NCBI GenBank assembly: GCA_013361525.1
Contig: JABFXY010000202.1
Location: 1-34,302 of the forward strand
Reading direction: 5' to 3'
From: Polyangiaceae bacterium
GTDB taxonomy: Bacteria; Myxococcota_A; Polyangia; Polyangiales; Polyangiaceae
Length of the DNA stretch: 34,302 bases
The translations under genes were made by a program, and so were the position numbers. Shown here one piece after another: positions 7,237 to 14,635 of the stretch. Each line of letters opens with the position of its first letter. Position 1 is the first letter of the stretch. The notes under the pieces were generated by a model. That model saw only the letters and a program-made list of their open reading frames with translations. It was not told the origin of the DNA and did no database searches.

Positions 7237-8409
7237 CTACCTCGGGTCGATGCGATAGACGGTGGAGCCTACGACATCCGTGAAGTACAGCTTGCCGTCC
7301 GGTCCGAACGCCATCCCGGCGAGTGACCCCGGCGCGGCGCCTGTGTCGAGCGTTCGCAGCAGCGTTCCCTCCATGTCGAAGGCATAGAAGCGGCCCTGCG
7401 CCGAGTCGCTCACGTAAATCACCCCGTCATGGATCTCGATGCCGCTCGGGGCCTCGAGCGTGCCCGCAGGGACCACGTCGGTCACGACGGCGCCTTCCAT
7501 GTTGCGCCGAGTAACCGGCTCGAAACCACCGAATGTCGTACCCATCGTCGCCGTGCTCGGATCGAGCTTCGCGATGCGCTTATTGCCCGTATCGGCGATG
7601 TACAACATGCCGTCCAGGAAGAAGACGTGGCTCGGAATGCCGTCCGCGCCCGCCACGGCGCCCTTCGCGTAGCGGTAGATTTCCCCGTCGGAGTGGTCGT
7701 CGTTGCCGGGACCGTGGTCCGCGTGGAAGTCATAACGGTCGATGGATGCCTTGTCCGAGTTGAAGACCCAATAGACGTTGTCCGCCTCGTGGGCGATGCC
7801 TCGACAGAAGGAGGTCGAATGGAGCATGTCGAGGTGGGAGCCGAGACCTCCAGGCGTCGACTTCGCGAAGATGGACAGATCGGCCGTGAACAATGCGGGA
7901 CCCATGAAGTCGTCGCCGCCGTTATCCCCGTCTCCGCAGGTCGCCCACGTGTTGGCTGCGCCGAATGCGAGCGCGGGCGGCTTGTGCATGAAATGCATAG
8001 CGGCCTCATCGTAGTAGCGCTCGCTCGTCTGCGCCTCGTCACCCGGATTGGTAATCACGACGACGCTGTCGTCCTTGTGATTGACGACCCAAATCTCCGG
8101 ACGGTCCGGATGAAATGCCAGATCCGTCGGCTCTCGCAGCCCGTTGTCCGAGAGGATCTTCGTGAAGGTGACCGAGCCGCTCGATCCGTCTCCCCAGCCG
8201 ATCGCGCCTCCAGCGGGAGCCACGTCACACGCTTCGAGGTCGGGCTCGCAGTACGGTTTCGAGGCATCCGTGCAATCGGCGTTCGCGACGCATTCCGGTT
8301 CCGGTTCGGGCTCCGGCTCGGGCTGCGTCTCGGTGGTGTCCTCGTTGCAGGCGGCCAGCAGCGCACCGAGCATCAGGATGCCGAGGGAACTCGATACAAC
8401 GTGCTTCAT
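7237..8409 (-). CDS. Beta-propeller (NHL/SMP-30-like) lipoprotein
   Basis: A 390-residue lipoprotein. ATG at 8409 gives a signal peptide (SSLGILMLGALLAAC) with a lipobox Cys, then an acidic PEPEPEPE linker and a Cys-rich EGF-like patch (C.ANADCTDASKPYC....C). The remainder is a repeated-blade fold: LREPTDLAFHPD, GIPSHVFFLDGMLYIADTGNKRIAKLD, LEAPSGIEIHDGVIYVSDSAQGRF and SLAGMAFGPDGKLYFTDVVGSTV are blade-type NHL sequences. Such propellers bind ligands or carry lactonase-like activity, but no catalytic set is clear. The gene lies 70 bp downstream of the blue-copper lipoprotein on the same strand and is probably co-transcribed with it. Confidence 0.8.
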   Translation of the reverse strand: MKHVVSSSLGILMLGALLAACNEDTTETQPEPEPEPEPECVANADCTDASKPYCEPDLEACDVAPAGGAIGWGDGSSGSVTFTKILSDNGLREPTDLAFHPDRPEIWVVNHKDDSVVVITNPGDEAQTSERYYDEAAMHFMHKPPALAFGAANTWATCGDGDNGGDDFMGPALFTADLSIFAKSTPGGLGSHLDMLHSTSFCRGIAHEADNVYWVFNSDKASIDRYDFHADHGPGNDDHSDGEIYRYAKGAVAGADGIPSHVFFLDGMLYIADTGNKRIAKLDPSTATMGTTFGGFEPVTRRNMEGAVVTDVVPAGTLEAPSGIEIHDGVIYVSDSAQGRFYAFDMEGTLLRTLDTGAAPGSLAGMAFGPDGKLYFTDVVGSTVYRIDPR

Positions 8410-8479
8410 GGGCGCGCACTCTACGCGATCGAGAACCCGAACGCCGTGACCTTGTCGGTCACAGATGCTCAAAGCAAAA

Positions 8480-9007
8480 TCAGCGCGCGACGCGGACCGC
8501 GCCACCCATTCCGAGGCTCGCGTGGTGGCTGCAGTAGAAGCCGAAGATTCCTGGGGTAGGGAAGGCGACGTCCACGGCGCTGCCGCTCGACACGCTTGGA
8601 ATCGGACTACCTTCGTCCGCGATGCCGACGCCGTCCTCGATCACCCCACCCGACAGTGGGTGCGTCACAAAATCGCCCTCGAACTTGACGGTGGCACCAG
8701 CGGGGACGTCGAGGCATTTCGGGGAGTACTCGGTTCCCTCGGAAACGATCGTATATGGCGGCCCGAGGGAGACGAAATCGAGGTCCGAACAACCGTTCGG
8801 CCCAGCGTCGACAGCTCCACCGGCGCCGCCATTGCCCCCGGATCCGTTCGGTCCGTTCAGAGCGCCCGTCGTATCGGACGCGCTCGAATTGCCACCGAAC
8901 GCGCTCGAGCCGCCGCTCGAAGGCGTTGAATCCGTTTCCTCGCCGCACCCGAGGACGAAGAAACATCCAATTAGATACACGAGGGCAGATCTTGACAGGC
9001 GGTGCAT
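8480..9007 (-). CDS. Blue-copper (plastocyanin-like) lipoprotein
   Basis: A 175-residue exported cupredoxin. ATG at 9007 gives signal peptide and lipobox (LIGCFFVLGC) followed by a long Ser/Gly/Asn linker. The C-terminal 90 residues are a cupredoxin fold with a full type-1 copper ligand set: His in FVTHPLSGG, then Cys, His and Met in FYCSHHASLGMGG. These proteins shuttle single electrons in the periplasm. The start lies only 25 bp from the divergent ATP-grasp gene, so both promoters must overlap. The in-frame extension upstream of 9007 is rejected because it reads through the neighbour's coding strand. Confidence 0.85.
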   Translation of the reverse strand: MHRLSRSALVYLIGCFFVLGCGEETDSTPSSGGSSAFGGNSSASDTTGALNGPNGSGGNGGAGGAVDAGPNGCSDLDFVSLGPPYTIVSEGTEYSPKCLDVPAGATVKFEGDFVTHPLSGGVIEDGVGIADEGSPIPSVSSGSAVDVAFPTPGIFGFYCSHHASLGMGGAVRVAR

Positions 9008-9032
9008 GGCGTGATTCCTCACAAGCGTCTTT

Positions 9033-9980
9033 ATGTCCAATTTCGATCTCGTTGTCCTGTACGAACACCCTGAATGGCAGAAGCCGCTCTTTCGAGCGCT
9101 CGAACGACGGGGGGTGCGCTTCGGTGCATTCGATCTGAAGCGCGCGGCATTCGACGAAGGGGCGAAGCCCGAGGCGCGAGTGTACTTCAACCAGGCGAGC
9201 CCGAGCGCGTACGTACGCAATCACACGCGCGCGGTGCCGCTCGCGCTCTCGTACATGCGAAATCTTGAGCTCAAGGGCGCGACCGTCCTCAACGGATCGA
9301 AGGCGTTCGCGCTCGAGCTCAGCAAGTCCGCGCAAGGCGCGCTGCTTCGACGGCTCGGGCTGCGTTCTCCGCGCACGATCGTCTTCAACGATGCGGAGGC
9401 CGTGGCTCCGCTCGCCTCCGGCTTCCCGTTTCCCGCTTTGCTGAAGCCGGAGCAAGGCGGGAGCGGCGCGCGCATGTTCCTGCTCGAATCATTCGAGGAG
9501 CTGCGACGCCTCCTGGAGATGAAGCCGGAGCTCTGGTTGCCGGACAACCTGCTCGTGCTGCAGGAATACATCCCGACGGATCCGAGCACTGGCATCATTC
9601 GAATGGAGTTTCTGGGGGGCGAGCTGCTCTACGCGATGCGGGTCGTCTCCCACGGCCGATTCAATCTATGCCCCTCCGTCGCATGCAACCCCGAGGAGGG
9701 CACGGGCGCGTGCGCGTTGCCTGAGCCCTCCGCAGCACCGCCCGTCGAGTTCTATCCGTATCCCGAAGTGCCGGCGCAGGCCGTGGAAGAAGGCAAGCGC
9801 ATCATGAAGGAGGGCGGGTTGGATGTCGGCGGGATCGAGTACCTGCCCACCGAAGGCGGTCCGGTTTTCTACGACATCAATGCCAATTCCAACCTGCGCG
9901 AGCCCATCGCTGCGGCGTTCGGCTTCGATCCGTTCGAGCGCGTGGTCGACTTTTTGGTCTCGAAGGTGCGAGCCGCATAA
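9033..9980 (+). CDS. ATP-grasp ligase (RimK-like)
   Basis: A 315-residue cytosolic protein with an ATP-grasp layout. The pre-ATP-grasp domain begins FDLVVLYEHPEWQKPLF. The nucleotide-binding part has FPALLKPEQGGSGARMF (Lys and glycine-rich loop), then LLVLQEYIP, RMEFLGGELLYAMRV and the metal-binding end GGIEYLPTEGGPVFYDINANSNLR. ATP-grasp enzymes join a carboxylate to an amine or thiol via an acyl phosphate. The substrate cannot be read from sequence. A Cys pair in FNLCPSVAC is unusual. It is divergent from the cupredoxin gene, with 25 bp between starts. Many relatives in myxobacteria are annotated only as RimK-like. Confidence 0.8.
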   Translation: MSNFDLVVLYEHPEWQKPLFRALERRGVRFGAFDLKRAAFDEGAKPEARVYFNQASPSAYVRNHTRAVPLALSYMRNLELKGATVLNGSKAFALELSKSAQGALLRRLGLRSPRTIVFNDAEAVAPLASGFPFPALLKPEQGGSGARMFLLESFEELRRLLEMKPELWLPDNLLVLQEYIPTDPSTGIIRMEFLGGELLYAMRVVSHGRFNLCPSVACNPEEGTGACALPEPSAAPPVEFYPYPEVPAQAVEEGKRIMKEGGLDVGGIEYLPTEGGPVFYDINANSNLREPIAAAFGFDPFERVVDFLVSKVRAA

Positions 9981-10068
9981 TCCTGGTTGCGCTCCGTCTC
10001 GCGCAGCGGCCCCCAGGCGTGCGCTTGGACTGGTCCGGTTGTTGAAGCGACAACGACCGAGGAACGTC

Positions 10069-10812
10069 GTGGTCTATCTGCACCATATCCTGGTCAACTT
10101 CCCCGTGGCCCTGTCGGTTACGGCGGCGTTTGCACAGTTGATTGGGTGGTTGAAGGAAAGCGCGTTCATACGAAGGCTCGGCCGGGCGCTGACCTATGTG
10201 GCCGCCGCGGTCGCCATTCCCACCGCGCTCGCCGGCCTGCTCTCGTCGTCGCACGTCATCGAGCTCGGTGGAAATGCGCCCCAGATCGCGCGACATCGGA
10301 CGGCGGCGCTCGTGGCGGTCGGGGCGTTGATAGCGTCCGCCGCCACGAGCTGGAGTACGGCGCGGCACGTTGACCGCAGAACCTTGTTCTCCGCCGTGCT
10401 CGCCGCGTTAGGCGCGGCCGTCGCCGTTGGCGTTGCTGCCCATTTCGGAGGTGACATGCTCCATCCGGGGCTCGCGCCGTGGTCGCACGAACAGCATCAG
10501 CACGGCGGCGCTCGTCCGTGCGCATCCGAAAGCGCAGATGCGGACGCGCACCACGAGCAATCACCAGCCGAGGCGAGCGCCACTTCGCGAGCGCCGGTGC
10601 CTTCGGCATCTGTCGGCCACGAGCACGAGCCCCTGTGGTCCGGCTCAGCGAAACGTTCACACGACCTCCCGAACGCGGACTTTCCGCCCGGAGGTACTCC
10701 AGCATCGGGCATCGAGCCTTCGCGGCCGGTTGGGCCGTCGGCTCCATCGGATGCGTCAGCTCATCCGTCCGCGTCGGCTAACGCGCCGGGCGGTCATCAT
10801 CACGCGCCATAG
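10069..10812 (+). CDS. DUF2231-type membrane protein with His-rich tail
   Basis: A 247-residue inner-membrane protein. GTG 10069 is chosen because GAGG lies 6 bp upstream and the first residues (VVYLHHILVNFPVALS) match the HH..LVNFPV beginning of DUF2231 proteins. Four hydrophobic segments follow in the first 130 residues, ending AVAVGVAAHFGGDMLHPG. The last 115 residues are a soluble tail rich in His, Ser, Ala and Pro, with HEQHQHGG, AHHEQS, GHEHEP and a terminal GGHHH. This suggests metal binding, which fits the neighbouring metal genes. Its stop is one base from the stop of the convergent thioredoxin-like gene. The function of DUF2231 is not established. Confidence 0.75.
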   Translation: MVYLHHILVNFPVALSVTAAFAQLIGWLKESAFIRRLGRALTYVAAAVAIPTALAGLLSSSHVIELGGNAPQIARHRTAALVAVGALIASAATSWSTARHVDRRTLFSAVLAALGAAVAVGVAAHFGGDMLHPGLAPWSHEQHQHGGARPCASESADADAHHEQSPAEASATSRAPVPSASVGHEHEPLWSGSAKRSHDLPNADFPPGGTPASGIEPSRPVGPSAPSDASAHPSASANAPGGHHHAP

Positions 10813-10813
10813 C

Positions 10814-11080
10814 CTACGGCAATGCCGCACCAATTCCCGCTCGCAGGGACGCTTCGTCGACCCCACGACCGGTGCAGCAATCCGCGAGCGCACCGTCGAC
10901 GACGACAGCGGGCACCGAGCGGATGCCGAGGGACTTCGCGCGTGCGGCGACGGCGGGGTCGTGCATGTCTTGGACTGTGATGTCGCAGGACGAACAGGCG
11001 TGTCGCCTCACGAGCTCCAGGGCTTCATCGCACACCGCGCAACCGGCAGAGAACAACTCGATCTTTCGTTTCGTATTCAT
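10814..11080 (-). CDS. Thioredoxin/glutaredoxin-fold small protein, last gene of the merR operon
   Basis: An 88-residue cytosolic protein with the compact thioredoxin fold: beta strand KIELFSAG, active site CAVC, then a second cysteine pair CSSC, the cis-Pro loop SVPAVVVDG and a third pair DCC. ATG overlaps the stop of the upstream gene (ATGA, 11077-11080), so translation is coupled. Proteins of this type are often found with mer genes and may take Hg(II) or reduce disulfides; the extra Cys pairs suggest metal binding. It converges on the DUF2231 gene with a one-base gap, so no terminator fits between them. Confidence 0.8.
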   Translation of the reverse strand: MNTKRKIELFSAGCAVCDEALELVRRHACSSCDITVQDMHDPAVAARAKSLGIRSVPAVVVDGALADCCTGRGVDEASLRAGIGAALP

Positions 11081-11523
11081 AAACGGGTTCCTTGGTTTGG
11101 GGTTGCTTCGTCACATTCGGGACACGCGGTCTCGATACGGCGTGGCCAGCTGTTCCAAAGGGACGCGCCGACGAGGGCCAGCGCGCCGCCATAGGTCACG
11201 GCTTCGCTAGCGAGTGCGAATCTCCCGAGAAGAACGCAGGTGGCGGCGATGGCGCCTAGCGCGAGCGGTCCATAGCCGCGACGGGATCCTGCTCGGTACC
11301 CGAGCGCTCCGAGTGCGAGGATCAGGAACGCAGACGTCAGTGGCAGCAGCCAAGCGTCGTTCATCAGGAAGCCGAGCCCGAGCGCGCTGAGAACGCCCGC
11401 GTAGGCCGGCCAACAGCCTGGGCATGCGACCTTTGGCAAGAGGGCCGACGCGACCGCCGGGAGCGTGGCGAGGGTCCGGCGCCAGCGGCCCATCGCCCGT
11501 GATGACGACTCATCGGCCGACAT
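11077..11523 (-). CDS. MerC-like mercury transport membrane protein
   Basis: A 148-residue membrane protein with four hydrophobic segments. The first contains the metal-binding motif VACPGC (Cys34, Cys37), as in MerC/MerT inner-membrane Hg(II) carriers. A second Cys pair (CPEC) lies in the C-terminal tail. ATG 11523 is chosen over 11577; it overlaps the end of merR by 14 bp, a usual coupled arrangement. By family knowledge such proteins bring Hg(II) into the cytosol for reduction by MerA. No merA, merT or merP is in the window, so here the protein might serve another purpose or act with genes elsewhere. Confidence 0.7.
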   Translation of the reverse strand: MSADESSSRAMGRWRRTLATLPAVASALLPKVACPGCWPAYAGVLSALGLGFLMNDAWLLPLTSAFLILALGALGYRAGSRRGYGPLALGAIAATCVLLGRFALASEAVTYGGALALVGASLWNSWPRRIETACPECDEATPNQGTRL

Positions 11524-11932
11524 GACCGTCCTCCGTGTCGAGGGCATCGAGGATCGGGCACTCGCTGGTCGGGCCACTTCCGCGACACGACCGAGCCAAG
11601 CGATCGAGCGCAGCCCTCATGCGTGCGAGCTCTTGGATTCGCTGCTCGACGTCTTCGATCTGGGCGCGTGCGAGCGCGCGCACCTCGGCACAAGTCGTGT
11701 GCGGATCGATGCGAAGATTCAACAGCTCGGCGATCTGCTTGAGCGTGAAGCCGAGGTCCTTGGCGCGCCGGATAAAGCGCACGCGGCGGACGGTATCGAC
11801 GGGATATTGGCGATAGCCCGACCGACGCCGCGGAGGGGCAGGGATGAGACCCTTTCGCTCATAAAAGCGGATGGTCTCTACCCCGACCGTCGCGGCTTTC
11901 GCGACGTCTCCGATCGTGAGGGTTGCTCCCAT
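11510..11932 (-). CDS. merR: MerR, mercury-responsive transcriptional regulator
   Basis: A 140-residue MerR-family protein with an N-terminal winged HTH (LTIGDVAKAATVGVETIRFYERKGLI, then RRRSGYRQY) and a dimerisation helix. The three Hg(II) ligands of classical MerR are present at Cys81, Cys116 and Cys125, each offset by one from Cys82/117/126 of Tn501 MerR. The surrounding sequence is also conserved (HTTCAEV, RSCRG and ECPIL). This is strong evidence for mercury rather than copper or zinc sensing. It is the first gene of a merR / MerC-like / thioredoxin-like operon, downstream of its own MerR-type operator, so it is probably autoregulated. Confidence 0.93.
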   Translation of the reverse strand: MGATLTIGDVAKAATVGVETIRFYERKGLIPAPPRRRSGYRQYPVDTVRRVRFIRRAKDLGFTLKQIAELLNLRIDPHTTCAEVRALARAQIEDVEQRIQELARMRAALDRLARSCRGSGPTSECPILDALDTEDGHVGR

Positions 11933-11952
11933 GTTTCTTCTCGCTCGGGAGC

Positions 11953-11984
11953 ATCATGCACCCTGGACCTAGGTACGGGGTCAA
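11953..11984 (-). promoter_or_regulatory. MerR-type operator/promoter for the merR operon
   Basis: Read on the minus strand, a -35 box TTGACC (11979-11984) and a -10 like CATGAT (11953-11958) are separated by 20 bp, longer than the standard 17 and typical of MerR-activated promoters. Between them lies an imperfect 22-bp palindrome (11960-11981): arms ACCC and GGGT outside, with ACCTAGGT at the centre. The -10 lies 20 bp upstream of the merR start. This arrangement lets MerR bind, bend and untwist the long spacer when it takes up metal. Confidence 0.8.
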
Positions 11985-12024
11985 GGCGCCTTTCACCGTT
12001 TTCGAAGAGAGATCAGTTCGAGCG

Positions 12025-12327
12025 TCACATCATTCGTGGCTCGACCTTCCCACCCTTCGCTTTGCAGTCGTCCGCGGTCATCTTGACGATGCCTTGGCCT
12101 TTGCAGTCGTTCTTGCCGGCACACTCGTGCTTGGCCGTCTTGCACTCACTCTTCGCGGTGCAGTCGTTGACGCCGCCGCAAAACACCTGGTCCGCGCTGC
12201 TGGCGGCTGGTGCTGCGCTCGTCGGTTTACCCGTGGGTGCGGTCTCGGTCTTTTGACTGCAGGCCCCAGCTAGGACGCCGGCGGCGATGGTAGCAATCCA
12301 GGATTTTCGTGCGGCGATGTTCGACAT
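12025..12327 (-). CDS. Cys-rich lipoprotein resembling bufferin-type (BufA2) metallophores
   Basis: A 100-residue lipoprotein: ATG 12327, signal peptide with LAGAC (Cys23), a Thr/Ala/Pro linker, then a short Cys-rich module. Cysteines recur every six to nine residues: FCGG, DCTAK, ECKTA, ECAGKNDCKGQG and finally DDCKAKGG. The CAGKNDCKGQG..KMT..DC.AKGG pattern resembles proteins recently called BufA2 bufferins. These are copper-buffering peptides whose cysteines are modified by MNIO (DUF692) enzymes. That link is from memory and not proven, and no MNIO gene is in the window. Periplasmic metal binding is the safer statement. It sits between merR and the selenoprotein gene in the metal region. 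Confidence 0.55.
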   Translation of the reverse strand: MSNIAARKSWIATIAAGVLAGACSQKTETAPTGKPTSAAPAASSADQVFCGGVNDCTAKSECKTAKHECAGKNDCKGQGIVKMTADDCKAKGGKVEPRMM

Positions 12328-12388
12328 GTGTCCTCCCATCCAATGCTCCGGCGCTTCTGTCCGATGCGGGCGCGGGCCTGCGCTTTTG

Positions 12389-12799
12389 CTACATTCGCGG
12401 CGCGGCCCTACAGAGCTCGCTCTCGCGACACGCCGCGAGCTCCTCGAGCTTGTTGAACGGATTAGCGCAGTCATGACCGCGTATTGCTGCCACGCACTCG
12501 TCGAGCTCTTTGGGCTCGACCCCGCCCTCGCACGCGTTTGACTTGAACTCGTCCACGAGCTCGCGCTCGACGTTCAAGCTGCAATCGGCGCTATCTGCGT
12601 ACGGATGGCCGGGTCCCAGCTTGTTGCACCTCTCATCCCGGTGGCACCTCTCGCGCGCGATCGACGCAGCCGCCTCGACACGATCGACCCGCGGCCTCTC
12701 TGCGCGAGCGGCATCATCCGGCTTGTGCGCTCCGCGATCACCCTTGCACGAGACCAGGACTGCCGCCAGAACCGGAACCGTGCGCATGTATGAGATCAT
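12389..12799 (-). CDS. DUF6184-like Cys-rich lipoprotein
   Basis: A 136-residue lipoprotein starting at ATG 12799 behind AAGGTGG. A short signal peptide with VLAAVLVSC is followed by a charged linker. The mature domain has paired cysteines and conserved-looking text: ERCHRDERCNKLGPGH, ADCSLNVERELVDEF, CEGGVEPKELDECVAAI and RGHDCANPFNKLEELAACRESELC. This matches my memory of the DUF6184 lipoproteins common in Polyangia, whose role is unknown. The gene lies 110 bp downstream of the selenoprotein gene and 61 bp upstream of the Cys-rich lipoprotein, all on the minus strand, so an operon is possible. Confidence 0.7.
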   Translation of the reverse strand: MISYMRTVPVLAAVLVSCKGDRGAHKPDDAARAERPRVDRVEAAASIARERCHRDERCNKLGPGHPYADSADCSLNVERELVDEFKSNACEGGVEPKELDECVAAIRGHDCANPFNKLEELAACRESELCRAAPRM

Positions 12800-12909
12800 G
12801 GTAACCACCTTCGCGCCGAGCTCCCCTTTGCTCCGACGCAAGGCCTGCGCCAAAACGAGCCGATTGCGTCGAGGCGAAAGGACTCCTGTGCTGAGGCGGT
12901 AACCCGCGC

Positions 12910-13707
12910 TTATTGTCGAGCGGCGGCGTGTGCCACGATTGCGTCGAAGGCTTCTGTGTCGTCCTCGCCCGTGTAACAGGCAAGCATCACCATATCGGGG
13001 GACAGCGCGCATTTTCCAGGTCGCGCGGAGCCATCCCAGGGCGTGAGCTCGGTCACGACCTGCATCGGATCGGCGGTGACCGGAAACAGCGTCTCGATAT
13101 CGGTGACCGACGAATAGGTCTTCGCCACCGCGCCGTTCGGCGGACCCCCAGTGCCGTCCTCATTGAGGATGACGATATAGGAGAGCGGTATTCCGCTCTC
13201 CGCGGTGAAGGTCTCTGCTTTCTCCTCGAGGCTCCCGGCCTCGACCCGACAAGGGCTTCACCATGCGGCTGTCATGAATAAGATGTGATACTCGCCCGCA
13301 AAGTCCCAGAGCCTCACTGGTTCTTTGCACTGGTCGATCAAATCCAAGTTCGCAATGACGTCGCCGACCGCGGCGCCAGTGCTGGCGAGCGTTCCCGGAT
13401 CGTTGTGCTTCCAACCGCACGTGTAGCAGCGCTCTGCTCCGTCGACGGGATTCGACACGCAATCGCGCTCAGCGCAGTCATCGAAGCCATCACCGTCGGT
13501 GTCCGCGACGTTCGGGTCCGTCCCGAGCGCGGTCTCCTCGGCATTCGTGAGGCAGTCGCCGTCAGGATTTGCGTTCGGGTCGACGGGCGCGCCGCCTTCC
13601 CCGCCGGCGCCCGGCGCCGCGCCGCCCGCCCCGCCGGTGTCGGTCCCAGGCTCCGAGCCGCACGCCACGAGCGCGAACAACGACATCGTGACGAGCGCCC
13701 GCCTCAT
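12910..13707 (-). CDS. Thioredoxin-fold lipoprotein with in-frame TGA, probable selenoprotein (UxxC)
   Basis: On the minus strand one frame runs from ATG 13707 to TAA 12910-12912 (265 aa) with a single interruption, TGA at 13258-13260. Before it comes a lipoprotein signal (LFALVAC), a Gly/Ala linker, a calcium-type repeat (DTDGDGFDDC) and a redoxin domain reaching ILFMTAAW. After it comes SPCRVEAGSLEEKAETF, then PLSYIVILNEDG, the cis-Pro-like TADPMQ and a normal C-terminus. The TGA therefore occupies the first Cys of the thioredoxin motif W-C-x-P-C (residue 150), giving W-U-S-P-C. The codons after the TGA keep the GC-rich third positions of real genes, and a hairpin suited to a bacterial SECIS follows. 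A nonsense mutation is the alternative. A membrane-anchored periplasmic thiol/selenol oxidoreductase is inferred. An annotator would normally split this into 13258-13728 and 12910-13128. Confidence 0.82.
13226..13244 (-). promoter_or_regulatory. Candidate bacterial SECIS hairpin after the TGA codon
   Basis: In the mRNA, 13 nt after the TGA, a perfect 7-bp stem TCGAGGC/GCCTCGA closes a 5-nt loop CGGGA. Bacterial SECIS elements are short stem-loops starting within a few codons of UGA, with a small apical loop carrying G at one of its first positions; they recruit SelB. Distance, stem and loop all fit. GC-rich DNA makes hairpins common, so the position next to a TGA in a CxxC site is what gives it weight. 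A competing weaker stem (CCC/GGG) lies just upstream. Confidence 0.6.
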
Positions 13708-13819
13708 GCAAATGACGGTAGCCGACAATGCGCTGCCGGTGAAGTGTGACCGACGTGGTTACGCGTCGCGGGCAACCAGCGCACTATCCACGCAACGAGA
13801 GCTGAGCCATGATTCCCCA

Positions 13820-14635
13820 ATGCGGGCGAGCGCATTGCTGGTAAGCGGCTGGACCTTCGTTGGGTTCTTGGTCGCTTGCGGCCAAGGGGGTGGCCGTTTC
13901 GGGCTAGGCGGCGCCGCGGGTTCTGGGGGCTCCGTCGGGGCGGATGGCGGCGCCGGAGGCGCTGCCGAGGTCGCGCCGATGTTCGTTTCCTTCCTATCGG
14001 AAGAAGGCCCCGGCAACGGCCCCGCGATGCTCCGAATGGTCAATGACACGGATGGCCAGATCCTCTCGCTCACCATGCCGACCGGGGAAGCGTTTTCCTT
14101 CTATCTGGTGGAGCCCCTGATGGCGACGGACTACGTCTTAGCGTCCAGCGACAACATGCTGGAGGACGCGATCCTGAGCCTCCACACGCTCGATACGTGT
14201 GTCCGCCGCCCGTTCAGCGCAATGAATGGCCCTTTGTCGCTCGACCCCGGAAAGGCCTATTCGATTCACGTCGCGTTGGAGGACGGATTCATCGCGACGA
14301 TCGAGGAGGAGGCGGCGCCCGATCCGTTCGTAGGCCTGCGCGTAATCATCAACGACCCATCGAAGCCGAGTGAGGTGGGCGCGGCGTCCATGCTGTACGT
14401 ATCGAGCGCGGGCGGCGAGCTCGTGTTCGAGGACGTCTACGATGAGCTCCCCGCGCCGTTCGCCAAAATGGAAATGGCGAGCCTGGAGCTCGAGAGCTTG
14501 CGCTTCGTCGACCTCGCCGGGATCGAGCGGTCCGCCTCCTCTGCTGCCGTCGCGGCTGGTGCCTTCGGATATACCGCCTACGTGGGCGCTGATCGTGTGG
14601 AAGGGGCAGTCGCTGTTATCGAGCTCGTGCCCTGA
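13820..14635 (+). CDS. Hypothetical Gly-rich lipoprotein
   Basis: A 271-residue exported protein starting at ATG 13820. The signal peptide LLVSGWTFVGFLVAC is followed by a Gly/Ala/Ser linker, as in other myxobacterial lipoproteins. The body is acidic and beta-rich (VAPMFVSFLSEEGPG, LRMVNDTDGQILSL, LDPGKAYSIHVALEDG, SAGGELVFEDVYDELP), perhaps two sandwich domains. There is no catalytic or metal motif and I recognise no family. It is divergent from the selenoprotein gene, with 112 bp between starts. Its last 58 bp overlap the 3' end of the convergent membrane-protein gene. Confidence 0.65.
   Translation: MRASALLVSGWTFVGFLVACGQGGGRFGLGGAAGSGGSVGADGGAGGAAEVAPMFVSFLSEEGPGNGPAMLRMVNDTDGQILSLTMPTGEAFSFYLVEPLMATDYVLASSDNMLEDAILSLHTLDTCVRRPFSAMNGPLSLDPGKAYSIHVALEDGFIATIEEEAAPDPFVGLRVIINDPSKPSEVGAASMLYVSSAGGELVFEDVYDELPAPFAKMEMASLELESLRFVDLAGIERSASSAAVAAGAFGYTAYVGADRVEGAVAVIELVP

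Noticed and set aside
7429..8559. 376-residue plus-strand frame
   Set aside because: Antisense to the beta-propeller lipoprotein, which has a clean signal peptide and blade repeats.
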